The notes under the pieces are model-generated. The model was not told where the DNA came from. It saw only the letters and a program-made list of their open reading frames with translations, and did no database searches. From Avrilella dinanensis (GTDB lineage Bacteria; Bacteroidota; Bacteroidia; Flavobacteriales; Flavobacteriaceae), in contig NZ_NIPO01000001.1 of the NCBI RefSeq assembly GCF_002807015.1, forward strand, positions 979,178-1,043,177: DNA of 64,000 bases. Reading direction: 5' to 3'. A program made the position numbers and the translations under genes. Positions 44,466 through 53,801 of the stretch are shown here, piece after piece. The first letter of the stretch is position 1. Every line of letters starts with the position of its first letter.

Positions 44466-45443
44466 TTGAACGAAAGAATAATTGAGTTGGAACAGATTAC
44501 ACCCAAAGATTTTTGGGGTCCACAGGATATACACCTCACTACACTGAAAAAACTTTATCCGAAACTGAAAATTGTTGCCCGCGGAAATCTGGTAAAAATA
44601 TACGGCGACAGCGAAATTATGGACGCTTTTGAAGACCGTTTCGATCGGGTTGTGAAATATTTTCAGAAATACAATACCATTAATGAAAACATCATCGAAA
44701 GGCTTATTCTGGACGATGCTCCTCAAAAAGAAGCCAATTTTCACGATACGGTTTTGGTGCATGGCGTAGGCGGAAAACAGGTCAAAGCCAAAACGCCTAA
44801 TCAGCAAAAACTCGTTGAATTTGTTCAGAAAAACGATATGGTTTTTGCCGTTGGTCCCGCCGGAACAGGGAAAACCTATACCAGCGTAGCTTTGGCTGTA
44901 AAAGCATTGAAAGAAAAACAAGTCAAACGGATAATTCTTACCCGCCCTGCGGTGGAAGCCGGAGAAAATTTAGGATTTCTGCCCGGAGATATGAAAGAAA
45001 AACTGGATCCGTATATGCAACCGTTGTACGATGCTTTGCGAGATATGATTCTGCCTGCAACCTTGGAAGATTACATCGCCAAAGGAATTATTCAGATTGC
45101 TCCGCTAGCATTTATGCGGGGACGAACGCTGGACAATGCTTTTGTGATTTTAGACGAAGCCCAAAATACCACCCACGCACAGATGAAAATGTTTCTGACC
45201 CGAATGGGAAAAAATGCCAAATTCATCATTACCGGCGACCCCGGACAGGTGGATTTACCCAGAAAAATTTCTTCCGGATTAAGAGAGGCGTTGAATATCC
45301 TTGCTAATGTTGAAGGTATCGGCATATTGTTCCTGGACGACAAAGATATTGTACGCCACCGATTGGTTAAGAAAATTGTAGATGCCTATAAAATTGTGGA
45401 AAACGCCAATGAATTTGCCAGTCAGATTGTCACTAAGCAATAA
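44466..45443 (+). CDS. PhoH-family ATPase
   Basis: A 325-residue cytosolic P-loop protein, PhoH/YbeZ type, associated with RNA metabolism and stress. It has Walker A AVGPAGTGKTYT (about 134-145), the LTRPAVEAGENLGFLPGD motif, DEAQNTTHAQMKMFLTR (Walker B), and TGDPGQVDLP. No ATG precedes the conserved start; TTG at 44466 gives (M)NERIIELE, as in relatives, while TTG at 44457 would add three residues. The divergent partner is the SAM-hydrolase gene. A decayed repeat follows its stop. Confidence 0.93.
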   Translation: MNERIIELEQITPKDFWGPQDIHLTTLKKLYPKLKIVARGNLVKIYGDSEIMDAFEDRFDRVVKYFQKYNTINENIIERLILDDAPQKEANFHDTVLVHGVGGKQVKAKTPNQQKLVEFVQKNDMVFAVGPAGTGKTYTSVALAVKALKEKQVKRIILTRPAVEAGENLGFLPGDMKEKLDPYMQPLYDALRDMILPATLEDYIAKGIIQIAPLAFMRGRTLDNAFVILDEAQNTTHAQMKMFLTRMGKNAKFIITGDPGQVDLPRKISSGLREALNILANVEGIGILFLDDKDIVRHRLVKKIVDAYKIVENANEFASQIVTKQ

Positions 45444-45461
45444 TAAGCAACTTATTGAGTT

Positions 45462-45479
45462 GCCACAGATGCATAGATT
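45462..45479. repeat. Second copy of the GCCACAGATGCATAGATT element
   Basis: These 18 bases match 10233-10250 exactly. Here they lie between phoH and a short membrane-protein gene. It is a fragment of a decayed CACAGAT-type intergenic repeat. Confidence 0.55.
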
Positions 45480-45495
45480 AATTAGTTTTGCAAGC

Positions 45496-46014
45496 ATGAC
45501 ACAGTACTTTGAAAGAAAAGATTCATTGAGATCAAAATTTACATTCAAATCATATTTAGTTTTATTATTAACGATAGTATGTCTTTATCTATTGTTTATG
45601 GTAGTTCCGACATTCTTTGGAAATTCATATTATGATAATAAGCCTTTTCCGAAAATATTTATTCTTGGACTAATAATCTTCACATTTATCTATTTAGTGT
45701 TTGGAGAATTAAGAACAAAGTATATAACTATCGAGCTTACCCAAAACAATATAGTAGTTAAACGATTTTTCGGAGCAATAATTAAAAGTTATAAAGCTTC
45801 AGAAATAGATGGTTGGAAATATTCTATGTTACCCTCAAGAGGTGGAACTTATGAATATTTATATTTTTATCAAAACAATAAAAAAAAGATTAAAATTTCA
45901 GAGTTTTACCACAAAAACTACAAGCAATTAAAAAACGAAATTCAATCTCAATATAAATATTTAGGTTATGAGGAATTTTCATATTTAGATGAATTAAAAG
46001 AAATGTTTAAATAA
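45496..46014 (+). CDS. Small two-helix membrane protein of unknown function
   Basis: A 172-residue protein. I chose the ATG at 45496 (MTQYFERKDSLRSKF); the reading frame stays open upstream only because it crosses the end of phoH and a repeat. Two hydrophobic helices (about 18-38 and 51-69) are followed by a soluble part with VVKRFFGAIIKSYKASEIDGWKYS (in two pieces), which resembles a PH-like domain. Very AT-rich with many Lys, Tyr and Phe. No family recognised. Confidence 0.7.
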   Translation: MTQYFERKDSLRSKFTFKSYLVLLLTIVCLYLLFMVVPTFFGNSYYDNKPFPKIFILGLIIFTFIYLVFGELRTKYITIELTQNNIVVKRFFGAIIKSYKASEIDGWKYSMLPSRGGTYEYLYFYQNNKKKIKISEFYHKNYKQLKNEIQSQYKYLGYEEFSYLDELKEMFK

Positions 46015-46109
46015 CTACCGGCAAGATCAAATATAAAGTGGAAATTTACTGCATATCAAATCGTTAACTAACTCATCATAAAAAAACTATTACTTCGCGT
46101 GGTAAAAAA

Positions 46110-47288
46110 TCATTCCACTTCATTAAGTCGTCCGAGTACGGCTTTTTCTTTTTCAGACAGCACCAATGTGTTGTGTTCTTTCCAATAAGGCGTGGTGTAA
46201 TTTTTCCCTAATCGTTCGAGTGTAGGCTCATGGTAAATCAAATCAGGGTTAGGCTGTAGATTACCCATTTTGGTATCAACAATAACTAATTCATAATTTC
46301 CGCCAGCATAAAAACGTTCGGTTTCCCGCTCAACTGTTCCGTGGATTCTACCCATTTTATAAGACAGATAATAACGATTTCCGTCTATATTGAAAATGGT
46401 TTTCCGCACCACATTATTCGGCTTGAACCGAAAGAAAACCCTGTTTCTCATAGTCAGATTTTCTATAAAATCCGGGTGAATACTCATTTCTATATCCAGC
46501 ACCAATTTCTTTTCTTCATCATATACCATTGTTCCTTTCAAAGCAACTTTTTTCGCATTCGATTCAGGTTCAAAATGCAGTATAGTAAGTGTTCTTCCGT
46601 CTGCTCCGGTTTTCTGTGTAAGACTCAAACCATATTCTTTTTCTTTGACAATCTTTCGCATCGTTGTAAACTGAAAAGCATCGGTAACCAATTCCTGCAT
46701 ATTTAATAAATGCAAAGTCAATGGTGAGGCCTCATAAGCCTTAAATTCTTCTGATTTGAAACGGGCAAACCGGCTTTGGTTCACAATAATATCACTTTCT
46801 TTTTTGTCTTTGTAATAAAAATCGAGCATTCCATCGCCGAAAGTATTGATTTCGTTATTAATCGTGAGCATTTCGCGGTAATAAGTGTTTAAAACCACAT
46901 CGTTAGAAAACTGTTTTTGTGAATTATCCAATACTTCCAGAATAATATCTTTTATCGGTCGGTTGGGAATTAGCAATTCCTCCAGTTCATAAGCAGCTAT
47001 ATCCAGATAGATAGTTAAACTCTCTCTGTTTTTACTATTCAACGAAAGACTTTTTAGTTTGTAACTCAAATGAGAAAAAGTCAATTCTTTGGTATCCGGA
47101 CTGACCCAAATCTGGAATTTCCCGTCAATATTAGTTACCGTACTGCTGTTGCTCCCTTTGGCAGTAATACTCACATACGGCACCGGACTGTCAGTTTCAA
47201 AATCTTTTACCACACCTTTATATAACACATTTTGTGCTACCACAAACGGCGAAACAACCAACAAAACAAAGAGTAATATTTTTTTCAT
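46110..47288 (-). CDS. Carboxypeptidase-regulatory-domain outer-membrane protein
   Basis: A 392-residue secreted or outer-membrane protein: signal peptide 1-18 (ending VVAQ), a CarboxypepD_reg-like beta-sandwich (about 22-105) with GVVKDFETDSPVPYVSITAKGSN, then a long beta-rich part (about 120-380). In Bacteroidota this N-terminal domain usually precedes a TonB-dependent receptor plug, but no plug or barrel is present here. Single gene, function unknown. The spacer 46015-46109 has no visible feature. Confidence 0.82.
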   Translation of the reverse strand: MKKILLFVLLVVSPFVVAQNVLYKGVVKDFETDSPVPYVSITAKGSNSSTVTNIDGKFQIWVSPDTKELTFSHLSYKLKSLSLNSKNRESLTIYLDIAAYELEELLIPNRPIKDIILEVLDNSQKQFSNDVVLNTYYREMLTINNEINTFGDGMLDFYYKDKKESDIIVNQSRFARFKSEEFKAYEASPLTLHLLNMQELVTDAFQFTTMRKIVKEKEYGLSLTQKTGADGRTLTILHFEPESNAKKVALKGTMVYDEEKKLVLDIEMSIHPDFIENLTMRNRVFFRFKPNNVVRKTIFNIDGNRYYLSYKMGRIHGTVERETERFYAGGNYELVIVDTKMGNLQPNPDLIYHEPTLERLGKNYTTPYWKEHNTLVLSEKEKAVLGRLNEVE

Positions 47289-47337
47289 TATTTTCTTATT
47301 TACAACTGATTAGTTGCCTTATAAGCCTAAATGTTAC

Positions 47338-47364
47338 AAAAAAAGAGCCGAAATCGGCTCTTTT
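47338..47364 (-). terminator. glyA terminator
   Basis: Perfect 11-bp stem AAAAGAGCCGA/TCGGCTCTTTT (47341-47364) with a two-base apex. On the minus strand it ends in seven T residues, 20 nt past the glyA stop. Confidence 0.9.
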
Positions 47365-47383
47365 CTATAATTGGTCAAATTTA

Positions 47384-48658
47384 TTATTGCATGAATAGTG
47401 GTTTATCACTCATCATTTCGGTAACTTCCTCAGCGATTTGTTCTAAAGCATCGTCATTATCGTGATTTTGAATAGCTCTGTCGATGAAATCAACGATGGT
47501 TTCCATATCATTTTCTTTCAAACCTCTGGTTGTTATTGCAGCTGTTCCCACTCTGATACCTGAAGTTACAAATGGCGATTTGTCGTCAAACGGTACCATA
47601 TTCTTGTTTACAGTAATATCGGCTTTGCCCAAAGTTTTTTCCGCATCTTTTCCGGTAATGTTTTTATTTCGTAAATCAATAAGCATCATGTGATTATCTG
47701 TTCCGCCCGAAATAATATCATAGCCTCTTTTTACAAAAGCTTCTGCCATTGCCTGTGCATTTTTCTTTACTTGTAAAATGTAATGGAAAAACTCATCAGA
47801 AAGAGCTTCGCCGAAAGCTACCGCTTTGGCTGCAATAATATGCATCAAAGGACCTCCCTGATTACCCGGAAAAACAGCACTATCCAATAATGCAGACATC
47901 ATTCTCAATTCGCCTTTCGGAGATTTTATTCCAAACGGATTCTCGAAGTCTTTGCCCATCATAATCATTCCGCCTCTCGGTCCGCGGAGGGTTTTGTGCG
48001 TTGTTGTCGTTACGATATGACAGTGAGGTAGTGGGTCATTCAAAATTCCTTTAGCAATCAATCCGGCAGGGTGCGAAATGTCTGCCATCAATATCGCCCC
48101 AACACTGTCGGCTATTTCCCTGAATCGTTTAAAATCCATATCTCTGGAATAGGCTGATGCTCCGGCAATGATTAACTTAGGTTGTTCTCTTTGAGCTACT
48201 TCCGCAATGTGGTCATAATCCAGCCTTCCGGTTTCTTTGTTCACGCCATAAAACACCGGATTGTATAATTTTCCGGAAAAATTTACTGGCGAACCGTGTG
48301 TAAGATGTCCTCCGTGGGATAAATCAAAACCTAAAATTTTGTCGCCGGGATTCAATACTGCCGCATAAACCGCTGTATTTGCCTGCGAGCCCGAGTGTGG
48401 CTGTACATTCACATATTCCGCCCCGAACAAAGCCTTTGCCCTGTCGATAGCGAGTTGCTCTGCGATATCAACAACTTCACAACCGCCGTAATATCTTTTA
48501 TTCGGATAACCTTCGGCATATTTATTCGTCAAAACAGAACCTGCTGCCTGCATGACCTGTTCACTCACAAAGTTCTCAGAAGCAATAAGTTCCAACCCCT
48601 GAATCTGACGTTCTTTTTCGTCTGCAATTAAGTCAAAAATTTCCTTATCGTGTTGCAT
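47384..48658 (-). CDS. glyA: Serine hydroxymethyltransferase
   Basis: PLP enzyme that interconverts serine and glycine while making methylene-tetrahydrofolate. The 424 residues show [19 protein letters not shown] near the N-terminus, [11 protein letters not shown], and the PLP-Lys motif [15 protein letters not shown]. Normal length. It has its own promoter (-7 box TAAATTTG at 48685-48692, minus strand) and terminator. It is divergent from fahA. Confidence 0.98.
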   Translation of the reverse strand: MQHDKEIFDLIADEKERQIQGLELIASENFVSEQVMQAAGSVLTNKYAEGYPNKRYYGGCEVVDIAEQLAIDRAKALFGAEYVNVQPHSGSQANTAVYAAVLNPGDKILGFDLSHGGHLTHGSPVNFSGKLYNPVFYGVNKETGRLDYDHIAEVAQREQPKLIIAGASAYSRDMDFKRFREIADSVGAILMADISHPAGLIAKGILNDPLPHCHIVTTTTHKTLRGPRGGMIMMGKDFENPFGIKSPKGELRMMSALLDSAVFPGNQGGPLMHIIAAKAVAFGEALSDEFFHYILQVKKNAQAMAEAFVKRGYDIISGGTDNHMMLIDLRNKNITGKDAEKTLGKADITVNKNMVPFDDKSPFVTSGIRVGTAAITTRGLKENDMETIVDFIDRAIQNHDNDDALEQIAEEVTEMMSDKPLFMQ

Positions 48659-48684
48659 GGTCTAATATTTCGTTAAAATGAATT

Positions 48685-48733
48685 CAAATTTACGAAATTG
48701 GTTTGTTAAAATAAGTCTTTAATGATATATTTG
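48685..48733. promoter_or_regulatory. Divergent promoters of glyA and fahA
   Basis: TAAATTTG lies on the minus strand at 48685-48692 and TATATTTG on the plus strand at 48726-48733. Both are exact TAnnTTTG matches with leaders of about 20-35 nt. Confidence 0.6.
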
Positions 48734-48773
48734 ACTAAAATAATTGTAGAACCCTTTTAAAATCAATTTTTAT

Positions 48774-50063
48774 ATGATTATTCACGCTAACAATCCGGAA
48801 CTTAAATCCTGGATAGACGTAGAACCCAACAGCGATTTTCCTATTCAAAACATTCCTTTTGGTGTTTTTTTGACCAAAGATGATGTGATTACCATAGGCA
48901 CACGAATCGGAAATCAGGCTATCGACCTGAGTGCATTACATCAATTAGGCTATTTTGACGGTATTGATTTACACGATGATGTGTTTTTACAAGATTCTTT
49001 GAATGATTTTATCACATTAGGTAAAAAAACATGGCGGTTGGTGCGGAACAGAATTTCAGAAATTTTCCGGCACGACAATTCCGAATTAAGAGACAACGAA
49101 TCGCAGAAAGAAGTGGTTTTATTCCCGATTGAAGAAGTAGAAATGCAGTTGCCGGTTATCATCGGCGATTATACCGACTTTTATTCCAGCAGAGAACACG
49201 CTACGAATGTCGGTAAGCTATTCAGAGATCCTGAAAATGCTTTGTTACCTAACTGGTTACACATTCCGGTTGGTTATCACGGCAGAAGCTCATCAATTGT
49301 ACCATCGGGTGTAGCGGTTAAACGACCTACCGGACAAACTTTGCCAAAAAGCGAAAAGCAACCTGTTTTTGGCCCTTCAAAAAGAGTAGATTTTGAGCTC
49401 GAAACCGCTTTTATTACTACAGATGCCAACAAACTCGGAGACAGAATTCCAGTCGAAGAAGCTGAGGATTACATCTTTGGAATGGTATTGCTCAACGACT
49501 GGAGTGCCAGAGATATTCAGGCATGGGAATATGTGCCGCTCGGACCGTTTCTGGCAAAAAATTTCGCTTCGTCTATCTCATGCTGGGTAGTTACTTTAGA
49601 TGCTTTGGAGCCTTTCCGTTGCGAAAGTCCAAAACAAGAAAACCCTCAACCGTTGCCTTATTTGCAACAAACCGGCAATCATGCGTTTGACATTAACCTG
49701 GAGGTAATTATCCAGCCTGAAAACGGAAATGACAGCACTATTTGTGTTTCTAATTTCAAATACATGTACTGGACAATGAGTCAACAACTCGCACACCACG
49801 CTGTGAATGGTTGTAAAATCAATGCCGGAGATTTGATGGGGTCAGGAACGATTTCAGGACAAACACAAGACAGCTTTGGCTCACTACTTGAATTGACATG
49901 GGGCGGACAAAAGCCGCTAGAACTTAATAACGGAGAAAAACGAACTTTCATTGAAGATAACGACACCGTAATCATGCGTGGTTATTGCCAAAACGGAAAA
50001 GTACGAATTGGTTTTGGAGAAGTTTCTTCCAAACTACTTCCGGCTGACCCATTTGTGAAGTAA
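48774..50063 (+). CDS. fahA: Fumarylacetoacetase
   Basis: Last step of tyrosine and phenylalanine breakdown: fumarylacetoacetate to fumarate and acetoacetate. The 429 residues carry the N-terminal SH3-like part and the catalytic FAH domain with GDYTDFYSSREHATNVG (metal-binding Asp/Glu and catalytic His), PVGYHGRSSSIVPSG, and LLNDWSARDIQAWEYVPLGPF (in two pieces). Length and motifs match the eukaryote-like enzyme used by many flavobacteria. Other tyrosine-pathway genes are not in the window. A strong terminator follows. Confidence 0.97.
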   Translation: MIIHANNPELKSWIDVEPNSDFPIQNIPFGVFLTKDDVITIGTRIGNQAIDLSALHQLGYFDGIDLHDDVFLQDSLNDFITLGKKTWRLVRNRISEIFRHDNSELRDNESQKEVVLFPIEEVEMQLPVIIGDYTDFYSSREHATNVGKLFRDPENALLPNWLHIPVGYHGRSSSIVPSGVAVKRPTGQTLPKSEKQPVFGPSKRVDFELETAFITTDANKLGDRIPVEEAEDYIFGMVLLNDWSARDIQAWEYVPLGPFLAKNFASSISCWVVTLDALEPFRCESPKQENPQPLPYLQQTGNHAFDINLEVIIQPENGNDSTICVSNFKYMYWTMSQQLAHHAVNGCKINAGDLMGSGTISGQTQDSFGSLLELTWGGQKPLELNNGEKRTFIEDNDTVIMRGYCQNGKVRIGFGEVSSKLLPADPFVK

Positions 50064-50085
50064 TTTCGTAACCATATTTATTTTC

Positions 50086-50129
50086 AAAAAATCCGAAAAG
50101 GTTTAGTGATAAATCTTTTTGGATTTTTT
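50086..50129 (+). terminator. fahA terminator
   Basis: Long stem AAAAAATCCGAAAAGGTTTA (50086-50105) with TAAATCTTTTTGGATTTTTT (50110-50129), two wobble positions, ending in a T-run. Confidence 0.85.
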
Positions 50130-50169
50130 TATTCAAATATTATCCATAAAACTATTTTACGTTTATTTT

Positions 50170-50202
50170 TTTGTTATTATTTGTTAAGTTAAAATATTTT
50201 TG
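50170..50202 (+). promoter_or_regulatory. Promoter of the 50.2-53.0 kb secreted-protein cluster
   Basis: TTTG (50170-50173), 21 nt, then TATTTTTG (50195-50202). This is a complete Bacteroidota -33/-7 promoter. It places the transcript start near 50208, which rules out the TTG there as a start codon and supports the ATG at 50238. Confidence 0.65.
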
Positions 50203-50237
50203 CTACATTGTTGGCTGAAATTCAAATATTAGACATT

Positions 50238-50603
50238 ATGAAAACAAAAAAGTACATGAGTTTAACTGTGTTTGCTATGCTATTTGTAGTTTTTGGTTGC
50301 AGCGAAGATGTTCCAACCAATGAGCAACAAGAAACAACAACCAGCTATTCAACCAAAAGTGCAAAACAAGACGAACTTGTTGAAGTAAAGAATTTTCAGA
50401 ACAAACTTAAAGAAATATCCCGTTCCGGAAAACAATTAACCGATTCTGAAAAAGCCAATTTATTATTTACCGAAGCTAAAGCCTTACTCAAAGTGCATGG
50501 CTTGCCGGAGAACACGAAAATACCCGAAGACCTTACTACCGAAGAGGAAAGAACCACTTACCTCGGTTTTATTAGATTTATTGAACTTATCAAAAACAAA
50601 TAA
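50238..50603 (+). CDS. Small lipoprotein of unknown function
   Basis: A 121-residue lipoprotein: signal peptide MKTKKYMSLTVFAMLF with lipobox VFGC, a Gln/Thr/Ser-rich linker, then a helical Lys/Glu-rich domain (about 45-121) with FQNKLKEISRSGKQLTDSEKANLLF (in two pieces). No family recognised. It is the first gene of a run of three exported proteins, with 3 bp to the next. Confidence 0.75.
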   Translation: MKTKKYMSLTVFAMLFVVFGCSEDVPTNEQQETTTSYSTKSAKQDELVEVKNFQNKLKEISRSGKQLTDSEKANLLFTEAKALLKVHGLPENTKIPEDLTTEEERTTYLGFIRFIELIKNK

Positions 50604-50606
50604 ATT

Positions 50607-51155
50607 ATGAAAAAGTTATTTTTATCTTTAGGATTAGTGTTAGGTACTATACTTAATGCTAACGCAACACAGCTTGTTATTAATAACCACTGTTATACTT
50701 ATCTTTGTATCCAAATGATTCAAACCAGTACGATAAATGGCGTAAATTATGTATATGTAAACGATGTTCCTTTCGATTCATGTGAATTGTTAATTCCGGG
50801 AGGAACAGTATTTCATATCTCAGATGGGCTAACTAGTAATTTACAATTCCCTTTCTTAAATGTATGGCCTTTTGCAGGAAATGTATTACAAGGTCCTGGG
50901 CAAACATCTAATTTACCCATTGCGACCTTACCTTTACCTCCAGTAGGAAATACACCTAATAGATTCAAATTTCAATATATGAAATTCAGATTGAAAGGCG
51001 GATATGATGATGGTTTTGGTTACAATGGTAACTTGGGAGGTAATGGACCTCATTCAGAAACAGGGACTTATCACACTCCTCCTGGAGAACCTTATGAAAT
51101 GTTCTATGTATGGTACAACGACATTCATTATTTTGAATTTACAGATAATTTATAA
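50607..51155 (+). CDS. Small secreted protein of unknown function
   Basis: A 182-residue protein with a signal peptide (about 1-21, ending NANA). The mature part has paired cysteines (CYTYLC and DSCELL) and is rich in Gly, Pro, Asn and aromatic residues (GGYDDGFGYNGNLGGNGP), as in small beta-sandwich exported proteins. I recognise no family. It has no T9SS sorting domain, so it probably stays periplasmic. It sits between a lipoprotein and a T9SS protein. Confidence 0.7.
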   Translation: MKKLFLSLGLVLGTILNANATQLVINNHCYTYLCIQMIQTSTINGVNYVYVNDVPFDSCELLIPGGTVFHISDGLTSNLQFPFLNVWPFAGNVLQGPGQTSNLPIATLPLPPVGNTPNRFKFQYMKFRLKGGYDDGFGYNGNLGGNGPHSETGTYHTPPGEPYEMFYVWYNDIHYFEFTDNL

Positions 51156-51157
51156 AA

Positions 51158-51203
51158 AAGAATCTACTATGAGGCAAACAACTTGTGCTTATAGTAGATT
51201 CTT
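51158..51203 (+). other. Perfect 13-bp intercistronic hairpin
   Basis: AAGAATCTACTAT (51158-51170) and ATAGTAGATTCTT (51191-51203) form a perfect stem with a 20-nt loop. It starts just after the stop of the small secreted protein and ends 4 nt before the first ATG of the T9SS gene. There is no T-run, so it is not a standard terminator; an mRNA-processing or translation-control hairpin fits better. Confidence 0.7.
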
Positions 51204-51218
51204 AAAATGACACCTATT

Positions 51219-52982
51219 ATGAAATACAACTATATATTTATTTTAACTTTTTTTTATTTAACTTCTGCTCTTTCTCAATCCTCCTACCACCACATTTGGG
51301 GTGTGAAAGAAAATAGGAAGGTAGAAAGTAATTGGATTTACGGTATATCTATATATGACGGAATTGTTTATTATATAGATAGCGGGGAAAACAATAAAAT
51401 TAATGCTTTGCAGTTACCCGAATCGACAACTCAAACCTTTATTGAAATTGGCTCGCCGGAAACGACTCAAATTTATAACAAACACCGGGCTGAGGACGGA
51501 AGTTGGTATATTGGTGGGAATACCAGTGAAACAGAAAACTTTACCACCCTTGGTGCTTACCGCACCGAATTTGATTTTAACCAAATACCTACCGACCCTG
51601 TACCCAAAAATGGCTTTTTGGCCAAATACTCAGCAACCGGCGAATTACAATGGTGTACTTATATAGACTTTTTTTACGGTAGTGAGGAATACACCGGTTC
51701 AACCATTACCACTGATGCAGATAATAATGTATATTTTATTTCTTATAAAAACAATGATGAAATAATTGAAAATGCTCCTTTTCAATCTACAGCTAATCCT
51801 GAAGACTTTTTACTCGGAACCAACAAAACTTCAACACTAACAAAGTTGGATAGTAATGGAGCTTACCAATGGAGTACTTTTTTTGGTATGCACTATACAG
51901 GCATAAGAAGCATCAAAGCAACGCCCAACGGAATTATTGTTGCGGGATTTGTTATATCTACTGATTTTTTTTCAGGTGTACCAGTCACTAACTACTCTTA
52001 CTTTAGTACCGAGGGGGCATACCAAATGGCTCCAAATACCAATGTAAATGGAGAATTTCTAACAAGTGGTTTTGTTAATAAATTTAACTTTGATGGTACC
52101 AGAGCTTGGGGAACTTACTACGACGAGTCTATAAGAACTGTGGAAGTGTTTGAAAATGATATATATATAATACAAGTACATGGCTCATCTTCATTAGAAA
52201 ATGAAGCAACAGAAGGGGCTTTTATTGATGAGCTAATGAACACGAGCAGCTATGTTGGCTTAATTGGCAGGTTAAATAGTGACGGCTCAGAACTGTTATG
52301 GAGAACCTATCTTTTCAACAATGTTTTTAAATCGGGTACCCATTTAGATCATAGAAGAATAGCAAGTATCAACTCCGATGGCAATATCTGGCTCTTTGGT
52401 CAAACCAACAGCACCGCAAGTGTCACTACCGAAGATGCTTACCAAACAGAGAAAAACATGGTTACCGCCAATAATAATGACTCCTATCATTTACTATTGG
52501 CTAATGATGGTAGTACGGTGTTGTATTCGAGCTACTACGGCTTTGAGGGCGATGATGCTTCACTAGCTATTTTTCCGGCAGAAAATGGTTATTACTCTGT
52601 AGAGCAAACCAGTGGTAACTCCAATGCTGAGAATTTTATTACACAAGGTAATCTGCTTGAACTAGACGAAGAAGGTAGCTCAACTTATGGCGGCTTGGTT
52701 TATACCTACTTTAGTACCGAACCTGTAAGTAGCGGTACTTTCGACAAAAAGAAAATCAGTATTTATCCCAATCCTGCCGAGAATGTTTTGCACCTCACCG
52801 GAGAAATCGAAGGTTTTACTAAAATTGACATCTACGATATGCAAGGGCAACGGGTTTTTCAACAACCAATTAATACCAGCGAAATAGTTTCGGTAGATAT
52901 TAATTCTTTAGTTTCAGGTGTGTATTTATTAACTATTTCTAACACAACAGACAAACAGACCTATCGAATAATGAAAAAATAA
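51219..52982 (+). CDS. Secreted T9SS type A protein with beta-propeller-like body
   Basis: A 587-residue protein. I prefer the ATG at 51219 (MKYNYIFILTFFYLTSALSQ), which gives a clean signal peptide; 51207 adds four residues. The middle (about 25-490) has recurring sheets with LAKYSATGELQW, LTKLDSNGAYQWSTFFG and NKFNFDGTRAWGTYY, as in SBBP-like or propeller repeats. The C-terminus begins KISIYPNPAENVLHL, the T9SS type A sorting domain, and ends YRIMKK. It is exported through the type IX system. Third member of the exported cluster. Confidence 0.9.
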   Translation: MKYNYIFILTFFYLTSALSQSSYHHIWGVKENRKVESNWIYGISIYDGIVYYIDSGENNKINALQLPESTTQTFIEIGSPETTQIYNKHRAEDGSWYIGGNTSETENFTTLGAYRTEFDFNQIPTDPVPKNGFLAKYSATGELQWCTYIDFFYGSEEYTGSTITTDADNNVYFISYKNNDEIIENAPFQSTANPEDFLLGTNKTSTLTKLDSNGAYQWSTFFGMHYTGIRSIKATPNGIIVAGFVISTDFFSGVPVTNYSYFSTEGAYQMAPNTNVNGEFLTSGFVNKFNFDGTRAWGTYYDESIRTVEVFENDIYIIQVHGSSSLENEATEGAFIDELMNTSSYVGLIGRLNSDGSELLWRTYLFNNVFKSGTHLDHRRIASINSDGNIWLFGQTNSTASVTTEDAYQTEKNMVTANNNDSYHLLLANDGSTVLYSSYYGFEGDDASLAIFPAENGYYSVEQTSGNSNAENFITQGNLLELDEEGSSTYGGLVYTYFSTEPVSSGTFDKKKISIYPNPAENVLHLTGEIEGFTKIDIYDMQGQRVFQQPINTSEIVSVDINSLVSGVYLLTISNTTDKQTYRIMKK

Positions 52983-53004
52983 GTTAGTTAATACGAAAAG
53001 TTTT

Positions 53005-53661
53005 CTATTTAACCCTCCGGATAAAATCAGCATTTATCTCGTTAAAATCGTGGACGATGCAAGACGCTCCTTCCAGATTCTGATATTTGGAATTTTCGCT
53101 AATATACCCCACACAGAAAATCCCGGAAGCACAGGCAGCTTTCACTCCACTGGTGCTGTCTTCGATAATAATACAATCATCTTTGGTGTTTTTTGAAAGC
53201 GATGCTGCATGCAGAAATATCGCCGGGTCGGGTTTGGACTTTGGAAAATCTTCGCCACTGACTTTGTGTGAAAAGAATCTGTCTAATTCAAAACGATTGA
53301 AAACCCTTGAAATCGTGCTTTTCGATGCCGATGATGCCAAAATCAGTTCTATCTCATTTTGGTGTAAATCTTCAATTAACCGTTCAACACCTGAAATCAA
53401 ACTCAAATCAGGTTTAGTGTCGAAAGCATCGTTAAACAAGGCTCTTTTTCGCAATACCAAATCATTGACCTCACCTCCTATACCGTAAATATCTTTGATT
53501 TTCTGATAAACATTTTTAGTAGAATTACCTGTAAAGCTCGCATACAGTTCGTCGGAAACATCTATACGCAATTCTTCAAAATGTCTGAAATAAGCATATT
53601 TGTGTACCGGCTCGGTATCGACAATCACACCGTCCATGTCAAAAATTACGGTTTTTACCAT
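53005..53661 (-). CDS. HAD-family hydrolase, beta-phosphoglucomutase-like
   Basis: A 218-residue HAD phosphatase: DxDGV motif in MVKTVIFDMDGVIVDTEP, helical cap domain, LASSAS (motif II Ser), Lys in SGEDFPKSKPDPAIF, and DSTSGVKAA. I chose the ATG at 53661 because a -7 box covers the upstream one at 53706. Relatives act on sugar phosphates such as beta-glucose 1-phosphate, but the substrate cannot be fixed. Convergent with the T9SS gene, with a 22-bp gap. Confidence 0.88.
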   Translation of the reverse strand: MVKTVIFDMDGVIVDTEPVHKYAYFRHFEELRIDVSDELYASFTGNSTKNVYQKIKDIYGIGGEVNDLVLRKRALFNDAFDTKPDLSLISGVERLIEDLHQNEIELILASSASKSTISRVFNRFELDRFFSHKVSGEDFPKSKPDPAIFLHAASLSKNTKDDCIIIEDSTSGVKAACASGIFCVGYISENSKYQNLEGASCIVHDFNEINADFIRRVK

Positions 53662-53703
53662 GATTTTTATTGCAAATATACGCCAATTCACAGGGTTTTG
53701 GAA

Positions 53704-53711
53704 CAAAAATA
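53704..53711 (-). promoter_or_regulatory. -7 box of the HAD-family gene
   Basis: TATTTTTG on the minus strand, an exact TAnnTTTG match that overlaps the upstream ATG at 53706 and therefore favours translation from 53661. Confidence 0.5.
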
Positions 53712-53801
53712 TATTTTTATATGTTTTTTAAATCAGAGTTTTTGTATTTTTATTGAATATATTTATCTTTAGGGAAATTTTAATCCATTAACACCATTGT
53801 A

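Noticed and set aside
44358..44921. 187-residue minus-strand reading frame
   Set aside because: It lies antisense to phoH, is rich in Phe, Cys and Ile as shadow frames are, and shows no motif.
46110..47288. TonB-dependent receptor
   Set aside because: Only the carboxypeptidase-regulatory domain is present; no plug or 22-strand barrel follows.
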